DNA from: Pirellulaceae bacterium
GTDB lineage: Bacteria; Planctomycetota; Planctomycetia; Pirellulales; Pirellulaceae
DNA length: 61,113 bases
Assembly (NCBI GenBank): GCA_022448645.1
Contig: JAKVBZ010000023.1
Coordinates: 1 to 61,113 of the forward strand
Reading direction: 5' to 3'
Made by a program: the position numbers and the translations under genes. Shown here in pieces: positions 9,069 through 17,037 of the stretch. Each line of letters opens with the position of its first letter. Positions within the stretch are counted from its first letter, which is position 1. The notes under the pieces are model-generated. The model was not told where the DNA came from. It did no database searches and was given only the letters and a program-made list of their open reading frames with translations.

Positions 9069-11024
9069 TCAATCTTTCGGCTTGGCTTGATAGCTTTCGC
9101 CGAGCGCCCCCTCGGAGTCTCCGTGGTCTACTGCGATCTCCGATGCATCATGGATGATCGACTCCTCCGCCTTCCACTCTATCAAACGGACGCCTTTCTC
9201 CCGCGCAGCGTGTAGCACCTTCGACTTAGCTGAGTCGGTCAAGGATGCTACGATGATGATTTCTTTCACACTGTTCTGCTCGATCAGCTGTGGTAGATCT
9301 GTTGCACTACCCAAGACCTGATAGCCGTGTACCCAACGCTTAAGAAGGTTGCGATCGTCATCGATCAATCCGACGACATGGGTATGCTGACGTTCGACGG
9401 GATTCACGAAGCTTTTAGCTCGCAAATAAAGGGTACATCGATATCCAGCGCCATAAACCAGAACATTCATCGGCTCGCCAGCATCACTTCCCGGATGATG
9501 ACGCATGACTGCCATGGCATCCTGTACCGTCCGAATGAAGGCGCGGTTACCTGTCAACATAGGAACCGACAGTCCGAAGAACATGACCGCCAGACGCAGC
9601 TTGCCATGAAAATAACCCACCTCGAATACACTGCTGAGTGCCAGAGCAAGGATTACGCCCACGCATAGTGCCACACCCAGCACCGCAAATTCTGATACCC
9701 GGGCTCGACTCCATACTCGACTGTATGTACGTACCGACGCTATCGTGATGAATGGTATGGCAACCCAAAGCGGAAGCCGATGAACGAATTCTTGCTTGAT
9801 TGACAACTCCTCAAACCCACCACCGCACAAAAGAAGTGACACGAGAAACGCTGTGGACAAAAGGAGAATGTCCAACACCGGATGGCACAGGACAATGATG
9901 ACTCTTGGCGCCGGCTGATGCAGTCCATGCAAAATAGCCTGACCACTGTCCCACAACTCAACGCGAGCTAGATGTTTTACGATGATGTAAACCGCAACAA
10001 CGAACGCGACCAGATAGATGGCGATCATCTGCGCTTTAAAAACCATGCTCATCAAGCCGATCGTGACGAGTGTGGCATTGACTACGTACAACGAAATAGC
10101 GACGCGTGGTTGTGATAATCCTCGCTTTATCAAGCGGTGGTGCAAATGCTCCATGTCGGCGTGCATCACATGATTTGATTGTTCACCACCTAACAATCGA
10201 TTCGATATACCCCGTACGGATCGACGCCACACGGCAAGAATCGTATCAAAAAAAGGAATCCCCGCTGCCAGCACGGGAACGCCTAGCGATGCAACCGTTG
10301 GGCCTTTCGAACCCGTTTGAAGTGCGATCAGAGCGAGGGTGAGCCCTAAGAACATACTTCCGGTGTCTCCCAGAAAAATGCGCGCAGGGTGAAAATTAAA
10401 CCTTAGGAATGCAAGGCATGATCCTGTGAGCGCAATCGTCACAAGGGTATCACCGGGCAGATGTCGCAACGCAAGAGATCCAGCGATACCTGCAGAGGCG
10501 ATCGCGGCGAGCCCGGCGGCAAGGCCATCGAGCCCATCAATCAGATTAAATGCATTGATGAAGAAAACAATCCAGAAAATGGTCATTGCCAAATCCAGGA
10601 AAATAGGCAATTCCAGACCGAGCAAATTGCCGAATCGCATATCGAACCAAAACGCCAGAACGGCCGCCCCAAGCTGCCCTACAAGCTTGAAAAGCGCCCG
10701 GACGCCCCAAATGTCATCGATAACTCCGACGACGAAGAGAACGAGCGAAACCAGCAAAAAGTGCTTCCACCAAACCACATCGAGCTTGCCATCGAAAGGC
10801 ACCCACGGCAGTAGAAGCAAGACCGCACATGCCGCATGGAATCCAATGAAGACCGCAATACCACCGCTACGTGGCACAGGTTTTTTGTGCACGCGACGGT
10901 CGCCCGGTTGGTCGATCATACCGACCATCTGAGCAAACTTCTCCATGACAGGCACCAAGAAATAGGTGACCAAGAGCGCAACAAAGAAAACAAGAGGATA
11001 CTTGAGAATAATCTGCGTGCTCAT
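9069..11024 (-). CDS. WecA-type phosphosugar transferase fused to a CapD-like membrane/Rossmann half
   Basis: A 651-residue membrane protein with two parts. Residues 1-350 are a MraY/WecA-family transferase that moves a sugar-1-phosphate from a UDP-sugar to undecaprenyl phosphate, starting polysaccharide assembly on the inner membrane. Its signature motifs are intact: DD at 103-104 (VIDDIWG), NAFNLIDGLDG at 157-167, FLGDTGS at 217-223 and the HADMEHLHHRL loop at 288-298. Residues about 385-510 hold four more helices, followed by a Rossmann-like domain (VLVYGAGYRC) ending with an acidic tail. This second half resembles the N-terminal region of CapD/FlaA1-type polysaccharide proteins but lacks a full epimerase domain. 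It is the last gene of the minus-strand operon, 54 bp after the glycosyltransferase stop. Confidence 0.9.
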   Translation of the reverse strand: MSTQIILKYPLVFFVALLVTYFLVPVMEKFAQMVGMIDQPGDRRVHKKPVPRSGGIAVFIGFHAACAVLLLLPWVPFDGKLDVVWWKHFLLVSLVLFVVGVIDDIWGVRALFKLVGQLGAAVLAFWFDMRFGNLLGLELPIFLDLAMTIFWIVFFINAFNLIDGLDGLAAGLAAIASAGIAGSLALRHLPGDTLVTIALTGSCLAFLRFNFHPARIFLGDTGSMFLGLTLALIALQTGSKGPTVASLGVPVLAAGIPFFDTILAVWRRSVRGISNRLLGGEQSNHVMHADMEHLHHRLIKRGLSQPRVAISLYVVNATLVTIGLMSMVFKAQMIAIYLVAFVVAVYIIVKHLARVELWDSGQAILHGLHQPAPRVIIVLCHPVLDILLLSTAFLVSLLLCGGGFEELSIKQEFVHRLPLWVAIPFITIASVRTYSRVWSRARVSEFAVLGVALCVGVILALALSSVFEVGYFHGKLRLAVMFFGLSVPMLTGNRAFIRTVQDAMAVMRHHPGSDAGEPMNVLVYGAGYRCTLYLRAKSFVNPVERQHTHVVGLIDDDRNLLKRWVHGYQVLGSATDLPQLIEQNSVKEIIIVASLTDSAKSKVLHAAREKGVRLIEWKAEESIIHDASEIAVDHGDSEGALGESYQAKPKD

Positions 11025-11078
11025 GTCTGTCCGATTCGATTAAGATCTTCTATGGACAATGCAGTGCTGGGAGCGATT

Positions 11079-12293
11079 TCATCCAGCGACTTGCTCCATC
11101 ACATCCAATAGCCGCTTTGCCAACACTTTTCGGTCATAGTGACGCTCAATGTAATCCCGCCCACGAAAAGCGTCAGGGGGATTATGTTTGACTTGCTCAA
11201 TCCCATTCAGTAGAGACACCGGATCACCAGGGATCATCTGTACACCAGCACCCGCCTCGAGAACGATATCGCCAGCTTGTCCACCAACCCCCATTATAAT
11301 AGGAACATCAAGAGCCATTAGTTCAAAAACTTTTGACGGTAAAACAGTTGAGAACAATTCTGCGGGCGCTAAATGTACCAGGCACGCATCGCATGCGGTC
11401 ATAACGGCATTAATCATATTGCGTGGCAACAAACCCGTGAAGACAACGTTGTCCAAACGTCTCGCGTCTGCCTCTTGTTTCAACACTGAGCAACGCGCAC
11501 CGTCTCCCACAAGGCAGAAGAGAATATCATCTTGCCCGGCATCACGGGCCATCTCAGCTGCATCCAACACGACTTCCAGCCCATGCGCAAGACCAATCGT
11601 ACCAATGTAGCCGCACACAAACCGCCCTTCTCCATTAATTCGTTTCCGAAAGGCGCCACCATCGTCCACACGTCTCAACGTATCGAGATTAACGCCGTTT
11701 GTGACGATTTCGATTTTTGAACGGTCCACGCCAGCTTCTTCTATGTGTCTGACATAGCCCTCGCCTACGGTAACGATGCTGGTCGCCGCTTGATACATTC
11801 TGCGCTCAAGCGATTGCAACAGTTTGAAGAAAGCGCCACGTCGCATGGACCCCACAGCCGCTATGGATTCCGGCCAGATATCACGAATTTCAAGGACAAA
11901 GGGCCATCTTCGTATCCAGTGGCATAAAACGCCGGCCCATCCACAGAAAAATTGTGGCGAACTCGCGATCACGATATCTACCCCCTTCAGCCTGATTGCC
12001 TGAAAAACGGCGGATACCATGAAACTAAGATAGTTGAGGATCCTCTTTGCGAACCCACGGTTCGCGGCGAGGAACGTCCAGACACGAATCACACGAATTC
12101 CATCTAGGTCCTCTTCGGTGCGCCATCTGTTTCGATAGCCTTCGAACACTTTGCCACTAGGGCAATTGGGGGCACATGTGATGACAGTCACACGGTGACC
12201 ATGCGACACCCACTCTTTGCAATGTTCATACGAGCGTGTGGCGGGAGCATTGACCTCGGGCGGAAAGTAATGCGTTAAGAGCAAGATATGCAT
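11079..12293 (-). CDS. Family 4 glycosyltransferase (WbuB-like)
   Basis: A 404-residue GT-B enzyme. I place the start at ATG 12293 (MHILLLTHYFPPEVNAPATR), where the family N-terminus begins and only 5 bp after the upstream stop; a longer frame to 12374 would run inside the heparinase gene. Seen are the donor-side motifs GYIGTIGLAHGLE and the CLVGDGARC segment, and the acidic nucleotide-sugar site near FSTVLPSKVFELMA with Glu before LMA. It transfers a sugar from an activated donor to the growing lipid-linked oligosaccharide on the cytoplasmic face. It sits between the heparinase II/III-like gene and the transferase that starts the lipid-linked chain, which supports exopolysaccharide synthesis. 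Confidence 0.9.
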   Translation of the reverse strand: MHILLLTHYFPPEVNAPATRSYEHCKEWVSHGHRVTVITCAPNCPSGKVFEGYRNRWRTEEDLDGIRVIRVWTFLAANRGFAKRILNYLSFMVSAVFQAIRLKGVDIVIASSPQFFCGWAGVLCHWIRRWPFVLEIRDIWPESIAAVGSMRRGAFFKLLQSLERRMYQAATSIVTVGEGYVRHIEEAGVDRSKIEIVTNGVNLDTLRRVDDGGAFRKRINGEGRFVCGYIGTIGLAHGLEVVLDAAEMARDAGQDDILFCLVGDGARCSVLKQEADARRLDNVVFTGLLPRNMINAVMTACDACLVHLAPAELFSTVLPSKVFELMALDVPIIMGVGGQAGDIVLEAGAGVQMIPGDPVSLLNGIEQVKHNPPDAFRGRDYIERHYDRKVLAKRLLDVMEQVAG

Positions 12294-12298
12294 CGGTT

Positions 12299-13993
12299 CT
12301 ATTGTATCCCAACGGTGTCGTACACCATGCTCGATGTCAGCGTGATCGGCAAGTCCCCCCGTACGCGACCACACAACTTCCGAGTCGCCAAAGCGACTCC
12401 AAATTCCGGATGGTAAGTTGTCTCTTCCAGAGCTACATCCAGCGCAGGATCCAAACGGATGGTGACATCATGCGCGACACCAGGAATCCTTAGTGCGAAC
12501 TCATTGGAAGTGAGTTCAACGACGCTGACATCTGGATGAAGATGAAATGTCAGGGCAAGCTCATGCACACCAAATCCGTAAAGTGTATCGCTCACTGTCA
12601 AGACGCCAGGGCGTACAGACCACTCGCGTCTGTGTTTCCCGACGCCGCGCAGCCGCTCGTAGCCCGTGTGCTCGGCCCATATCTTGCATGCATCATGCTC
12701 TTCATGGGAATCAAGTGTCGTTACGACCGCGCGTCGCGCCACGCGATGGCTGGCCCATACTTCACTCGAATCAGCACCATCCACAACGACTGCATTATGC
12801 GCCGCTGTCCCTCGCTGTCGATATCGCTCGGCATCCTCCGTGTAATGAGATGTGCCGGTATCGACAATCACCCTGCTATCATTCAATGACAGTTCAAACG
12901 AAAGGGTACCGGCATGAGCGTGGCCCGGTTGATAAGATGGACCAATGGAACCAACGTCCAATAAGGCAGTCATCGTGACCGAAGATGCTTGATCAGTGAG
13001 GCGCGCGTATCCACTTTCTCTCAGCATGACGAGGCGAGCAGGCGGCTGATCTTTGCGTTCGACTGCCAGCGCGGTTGCATAATCTGTCAGCCTGGCAAGG
13101 GATGGTGCCTGATCATAGGCAGAATCATTGAACAGCGCAAAGGTACCGTCGGGGTGCGTCATCGCCTGTTGCCACTTCAGCATTTTATCGACACGCGACT
13201 TGATTCGGTTTGCTGCGAGGGAGTCCGCCAGCATACTACAGTCTTCGTAAACCCGGCTCAATTGAATCACATCGAGAAAATCAGCCACCATACGTGCATG
13301 ATAGGCGGGTGAGCGCTCAAAATGACCACCATCGAACAGGATCTGTTCTTCGATTTCATCTGATAGAATCTGGAGTCCGTCCTCAAGCCAGGAAAGCGCT
13401 TCGGCTCCCTCAAAAAAGCAGCCTGCAAAAACAAGCGCCTTGGCATTGGCCATGAGATGATTGGCCATGAGATGATATTCGAGACGTCTGCGCAGATTGC
13501 GGGTTTGCTGCGCCAAACTCCGTAGACAAGAGTACGGCAACTCATTACCCAGGCACGTCCATATAATCCAATTGACGATACGCAGCGAAGTGGGATATGG
13601 ATCCCATCCCACCTGCGTGCTCGCCGTGTTCTCGGTTACCCATCGCTCCAATAACTCCATATGCCAATCAACCCGATCACCGTGATTCTCAGCAATGAGA
13701 TCATCGAAATAATGCAAGTTGTAGAGCCAAAGTAATCCGGCTGAGCGATCATGCCAGGCATCTGGAAACTCCAGCGATCGCGTGTGATTGAGAAAGGTGG
13801 CCTCGTGCGGTCGAGACATGGCGGCCGGTCGATCGAGCACAGCACTCCAATCGTGCTGACGTGTACGGACCGGAGGCGGAGGCAGGTCGGAAGGGTACGA
13901 TGGTGGCAGCAGTCTGAGAGCTCTGGCAACAAATTGCCGAGGTCGCAAATGTCGGAGCGTCTGAAAGTAGAGTGAAAAAGTATGGGTCTGCAA
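12299..13993 (-). CDS. Heparinase II/III-family protein
   Basis: A 564-residue protein with an N-terminal alpha/alpha-toroid (about 80-320; GLLWLYNLHYFDDL, then GHFERSPAYHARMVADFLDV) and a C-terminal beta-sandwich carrying PGHAHAGTLSFEL and DTGTSHYTEDAERYRQRGTA, the conserved heparinase II/III patches with His residues. Members cut uronic-acid polysaccharides by beta-elimination, and versions without a signal peptide occur in exopolysaccharide clusters, as here. The repeated HLMANHLMAN at about 173-182 is a small internal duplication of a conserved helix. The start is TTG at 13993: a TAA lies in frame seven codons upstream and no ATG is available before residue 59. The TTG is 7 bp after the stop of a gene remnant, so translation was probably coupled to it. 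Confidence 0.85.
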   Translation of the reverse strand: MQTHTFSLYFQTLRHLRPRQFVARALRLLPPSYPSDLPPPPVRTRQHDWSAVLDRPAAMSRPHEATFLNHTRSLEFPDAWHDRSAGLLWLYNLHYFDDLIAENHGDRVDWHMELLERWVTENTASTQVGWDPYPTSLRIVNWIIWTCLGNELPYSCLRSLAQQTRNLRRRLEYHLMANHLMANAKALVFAGCFFEGAEALSWLEDGLQILSDEIEEQILFDGGHFERSPAYHARMVADFLDVIQLSRVYEDCSMLADSLAANRIKSRVDKMLKWQQAMTHPDGTFALFNDSAYDQAPSLARLTDYATALAVERKDQPPARLVMLRESGYARLTDQASSVTMTALLDVGSIGPSYQPGHAHAGTLSFELSLNDSRVIVDTGTSHYTEDAERYRQRGTAAHNAVVVDGADSSEVWASHRVARRAVVTTLDSHEEHDACKIWAEHTGYERLRGVGKHRREWSVRPGVLTVSDTLYGFGVHELALTFHLHPDVSVVELTSNEFALRIPGVAHDVTIRLDPALDVALEETTYHPEFGVALATRKLCGRVRGDLPITLTSSMVYDTVGIQ

Positions 13994-14000
13994 AGGTAGC

Positions 14001-14135
14001 TCAGCCTTTTATCGCTTGTACCGCTCGCAAACAGACTCGTATCGTCTCCACACACTCGTGAAAACTAACCGGCGAAGGTCCACCGCTCTGGACTGCAGCA
14101 AGAAACGCATTCAGGCAATGCGCATGCCCCTTGTC
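14001..14135 (-). pseudogene. C-terminal remnant of a Gfo/Idh/MocA (bi-domain) oxidoreductase
   Basis: The minus strand reads DKGHAHCLNAFLAAVQSGG, PSPVSFHECVETIRVCLRA, VQAIKG and a TGA at 14001-14003. This matches the end of Gfo/Idh domains in bi-domain oxidoreductases (DKGHxxELxAFxxAVRxGGPSPIxFEExVExTRVxFxxV), which are typical neighbours of heparinase II/III-like genes in exopolysaccharide clusters. A TAG stands directly before the fragment and no more of the gene follows upstream. The exopolysaccharide operon has therefore lost its 5' part here. Confidence 0.65.
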
Positions 14136-14445
14136 CTAACGAGCCAGTCGCATCTTTTAAAATCCGGGCCATCCGAAACCTGTTAATGTGGGAAAGTGAT
14201 CCAAATGAAGAACCCGTCCTGCACAAAAACATCCAGGCGACAATGATAGGGAATTTAATTTCCGCTGGCAAGCGATCATGCCCGAGCTCGTAGAACGTGG
14301 ACAAAAACACGTTAATACCCACGCAATCCAGTTCGTGGACCAACCCATCCACGTCGGGCGGCGCCCTCGGTACCGTCTGCATGCTGGCCGAAAAAGGCTC
14401 GGCCGGCCTGTTGCTCAGCCTGATAGACGACCTAATCGGTTTCGG
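14136..14445. other. Intergenic sequence at the broken end of the exopolysaccharide operon
   Basis: A minus-strand frame reads DGLVHELDCVGINVFLSTFY and ELGHDRLPAEIKFPI with protein-like composition but has no recognised family and continues into nonsense. It contains copy 2 of the dispersed motif. Probably decayed sequence. Confidence 0.4.
14246..14266 (-). repeat. Dispersed double-palindrome motif, copy 2 (partial)
   Basis: The minus strand reads GCGGAAATTAAATTCCCTAT at this place, matching the GGAAAT-nnn-ATTCC core of the other copies. The GGTA-nnn-TACC half is not kept, so this is the weakest copy. Confidence 0.4.
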
Positions 14446-15777
14446 TCAGGGATTGACCAGATCAACCTTGATCGGAGCCCGTTCGAAGTTTTGTGCTTCG
14501 TAATATTTGCGGCGTCCCATCCGCACCAGGCTGCAGAAGAAGCGGTCAGGAATTCGTTGGACCCGTTCGTTGTTCTGTTCGACGATATCATTGTAGAAAC
14601 CACGTGCCAGCGCGATCTTCTGCTCGGTTCGAGTCAGTTCATCTTGCAAATTCTGAAATAGAGTGTTGGCTTCTAAATCAGGATAAGCTTCCTTGAGTGC
14701 CATCACAGTGGGAGTACAGGCCGTCGCCGCATCGCCGATGGCAATCTGCGACTCGTTACGCAACAGGACGAGGTGCTCATGCAGTTCGGCTTCATGCTGT
14801 TTGTAACCCTGTACCACCTCCACTAACCGAGGAATTAAATCGTACCGCCTTTTGAGCTGCACATCGACATTCTTCCACGCCTGTTCCACTCGATTCTTCA
14901 AAGCCAACAGATTGTTGTAGACCATCACCACCCAGCGAGCGCTCCAGTAACTACTGAAGATCAATCCACCGAGCAGACAAATAAGCCAGGGAATTGGTCG
15001 CTCCTCCATGACCGCGTAACAGATCGGGGCCCCGACAGAGATCACGAGTCCGGCCATGAACCAACCCCAGAAATGGAATTGATAACCGCGCGATTTCTGT
15101 TCTTCCGATTTGACCGAAATCAGAAACATCGGAGCCTGGCGATCTTCAGCAATCTCCGGAGCTACCACGTCTTGGCGCAACCGTGAGGCTCCCACGACGT
15201 AGATCTGGCAATGCAAGGGGATGCCAGACTCAACGAATCGTCTGTTACCGGTGGAATCTAAGACACTACTGGCTGGTCCCTTATCGTAATAGAGAGGATC
15301 GCTGCGGGTACAGGTACGACTGAAGATCTGCGCCCCATCGATCTCTGCACCGGTTGGCTGGATTTGAAGGAGGCCCGTGTCGTCCTGGAGATAGAACGTC
15401 GTCGATTCGGAATCGTGAGCAACGGTATCCCAACCGGTCTCTATCTTGGTGCGTGTTTGAGTTTCTCCCTTACTGTCGGTGTAGGTTTCGGTGACCGTTC
15501 GTCGCCATTCTTCAGAGACAGTGTAGCTGTAATGAACGCATTCCTGCTCCGTCAGAAAACTGGTCAACGGTCGTTCTGACTCAGCGGTTCCCTTCACCTC
15601 AACCAACCCGATAAAAACTCCAGCGGTTTTGCAAGTTGGAATATCATCAATCAGGCGTTGTTTCCGTCGAGCCCGTACCGATAACTCGGCAAACAAAACC
15701 GGCAACGCAATGGCACCGACCACCCAAGCAGCGACGAGAAGAAGATCGTTATTGGCAAGAATCGTTGCAGACCACAT
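14446..15777 (-). CDS. GIDE-like domain fused to LemA
   Basis: A 443-residue membrane protein. A first helix (about 10-28) is followed by an RKQRLIDDIPT segment and a beta-rich domain (about 45-240) with KGTAESERPLTSFLTEQEC, the start of the GIDE-type domain found in mitochondrial E3 ligases (MUL1) and many bacterial proteins of unknown role. Two further helices (about 240-285) lead into a LemA domain: VYNNLLALKNRVEQAWKNVD, RRYDLIPRLVEVVQGY, then a long antiparallel helical hairpin to residue 430. LemA proteins are membrane-anchored with a helical domain outside the cytoplasm. It lies 48 bp downstream of a stand-alone lemA gene, so the two paralogous LemA domains are likely made together. There is no RING finger, so ubiquitin-type activity is not implied. 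Confidence 0.82.
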   Translation of the reverse strand: MWSATILANNDLLLVAAWVVGAIALPVLFAELSVRARRKQRLIDDIPTCKTAGVFIGLVEVKGTAESERPLTSFLTEQECVHYSYTVSEEWRRTVTETYTDSKGETQTRTKIETGWDTVAHDSESTTFYLQDDTGLLQIQPTGAEIDGAQIFSRTCTRSDPLYYDKGPASSVLDSTGNRRFVESGIPLHCQIYVVGASRLRQDVVAPEIAEDRQAPMFLISVKSEEQKSRGYQFHFWGWFMAGLVISVGAPICYAVMEERPIPWLICLLGGLIFSSYWSARWVVMVYNNLLALKNRVEQAWKNVDVQLKRRYDLIPRLVEVVQGYKQHEAELHEHLVLLRNESQIAIGDAATACTPTVMALKEAYPDLEANTLFQNLQDELTRTEQKIALARGFYNDIVEQNNERVQRIPDRFFCSLVRMGRRKYYEAQNFERAPIKVDLVNP

Positions 15778-15825
15778 CGTTCGGTCCTTCCGCGATCTAT
15801 GGCAAAAAAAACACTTCGCAAATCA

Positions 15826-16449
15826 TCAAGAAAAGGACACTTTCGGCGCTTCCCGTTGCTTAGGCGATTCGATTTCAAACAATTCCGCGGGGCCGAATTT
15901 GTACATTCCGGCAATCACACTGTCGGGAAACGACTCGCGTTTGATGTTGTAACGGGTTACCGCATTGTTGAATGCTTCACGAGAGTAGGACACCTTGTCC
16001 TCGGTCGAGGTAAGTTCATCTTGCAGCGATAACATATTCTCGTTGGCTTTCAGATCGGGATAAGCTTCCGACAGGGCAAATAGCTTACCGAGTGTGCCAG
16101 TCAACGCCGCTTCGGCCCCCATCAAGGATTGCATCGCTTGCGGATCTCCCGGAGCTGCCGCAGCACTCTGCCCCGCAGTCACCGCTTGGTTACGCGCTTC
16201 AATAACCGCACTCAGAGTTTCTTTCTCATGCTTCATGTAACCCTTAGCAGTCTCCACCAGATTGGGAATCAAGTCATAACGACGAGTGAGCTGCACATCG
16301 ATCTGACTGTAGGCGTTCTCGTAGCCGTTACGCAACGCCACCAGGCCATTGTAAATCGCAATGGCATAAAAGATGATCACCAACGGAACGATGATCAGGA
16401 TGACAAGAATAATCCAAAGCGACTCCACTTGGGCCAAGATTAAATTCAT
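15826..16449 (-). CDS. lemA: LemA family protein
   Basis: A 207-residue protein. One N-terminal membrane helix (about 8-32, LWIILVILIIVPLVIIFYAI) is followed by the family signature IYNGLVALRNGYENAYSQID and RRYDLIPNLVETAKGYMKHE, then two long helices and the closing SREAFNNAVTRYNIKRESFP. The function of LemA in bacteria is not settled; it is often next to TPM-domain or HtpX-like genes, neither of which is here. A GTG lies one codon upstream of the chosen ATG and cannot be excluded. It is the first gene of a two-gene unit with the GIDE-LemA fusion. Confidence 0.92.
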   Translation of the reverse strand: MNLILAQVESLWIILVILIIVPLVIIFYAIAIYNGLVALRNGYENAYSQIDVQLTRRYDLIPNLVETAKGYMKHEKETLSAVIEARNQAVTAGQSAAAAPGDPQAMQSLMGAEAALTGTLGKLFALSEAYPDLKANENMLSLQDELTSTEDKVSYSREAFNNAVTRYNIKRESFPDSVIAGMYKFGPAELFEIESPKQREAPKVSFS

Positions 16450-17037
16450 CACTTACCTACCTTTTTTAATTCTTTGATCGCAGAACAATGACTGCCTACT
16501 GTATCCCAATCAATCCTCACATAACCTGGAAGACTTATCTCGCCTGCAACTCAATACGCTACTTGAGGAGTTTTTCAAAATCGCAAATGAGTTCCTGTTT
16601 CCTGAAATTCTTAAACTCGACAAATTGAAAATGATCTTCAATGCCGAGACGACGAATCTCATCGAGATCTATTTCAAACAAAAGACGTGGGATGACTCCT
16701 CGGTCCTGAAAACCACGATCCCATAGCTAATAGGAAATTTGATTTCCGGTATCGTACCAGGGGGAACTCCAAATTCCAAGAATGAACGTGTTGCACTCCT
16801 GCTATGACTCGCAGTGAGGAACTAAATTCGGACCTGCCGGAGGTGGCGATCTCTACCTGGGACTCAAGCATACCCACGTGAAAGCATAGGCAATTTAGGG
16901 AGAACGCAATGACAGCCCTGATGGCAAGATAGGAGCACGATCCACACCTGTGATTAGAAGCGTACCGTGGTTCCATTCAAGCAACCCAATCAATACATGA
17001 TTGCCGGGCTACCCAGTCTTAGCACCGGGAAAACCGG
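16450..17037. other. Intergenic region with a coding remnant and a motif copy
   Basis: No intact gene. On the minus strand 16727-16559 reads 55 codons without a start, containing DRGVIPRLLFEIDLDEIRRL and DHFQFVEFKNFRKQELICDF and ending at a TAG. It looks like the end of a lost gene of unknown family. Copy 3 of the dispersed motif lies directly upstream of this fragment. Confidence 0.5.
16729..16761 (-). repeat. Dispersed double-palindrome motif, copy 3
   Basis: The minus strand reads TGGTACGATACC, then GGAAATCAAATTTCC and TATTAG. Both palindromes (GGTA-nnn-TACC type and GGAAAT-nnn-ATTTCC type) are intact here, making this the best formed copy. Confidence 0.6.

Noticed and set aside
8548..9072. 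Minus-strand frame of 174 codons downstream of the exopolysaccharide operon
   Set aside because: Arg-, Ser- and Cys-rich composition typical of a non-coding phase, and no recognised motif.
14446..15777. Ubiquitin-ligase activity for the GIDE-LemA fusion
   Set aside because: The RING finger of eukaryotic MUL1 is absent; only the membrane-associated domain is similar.
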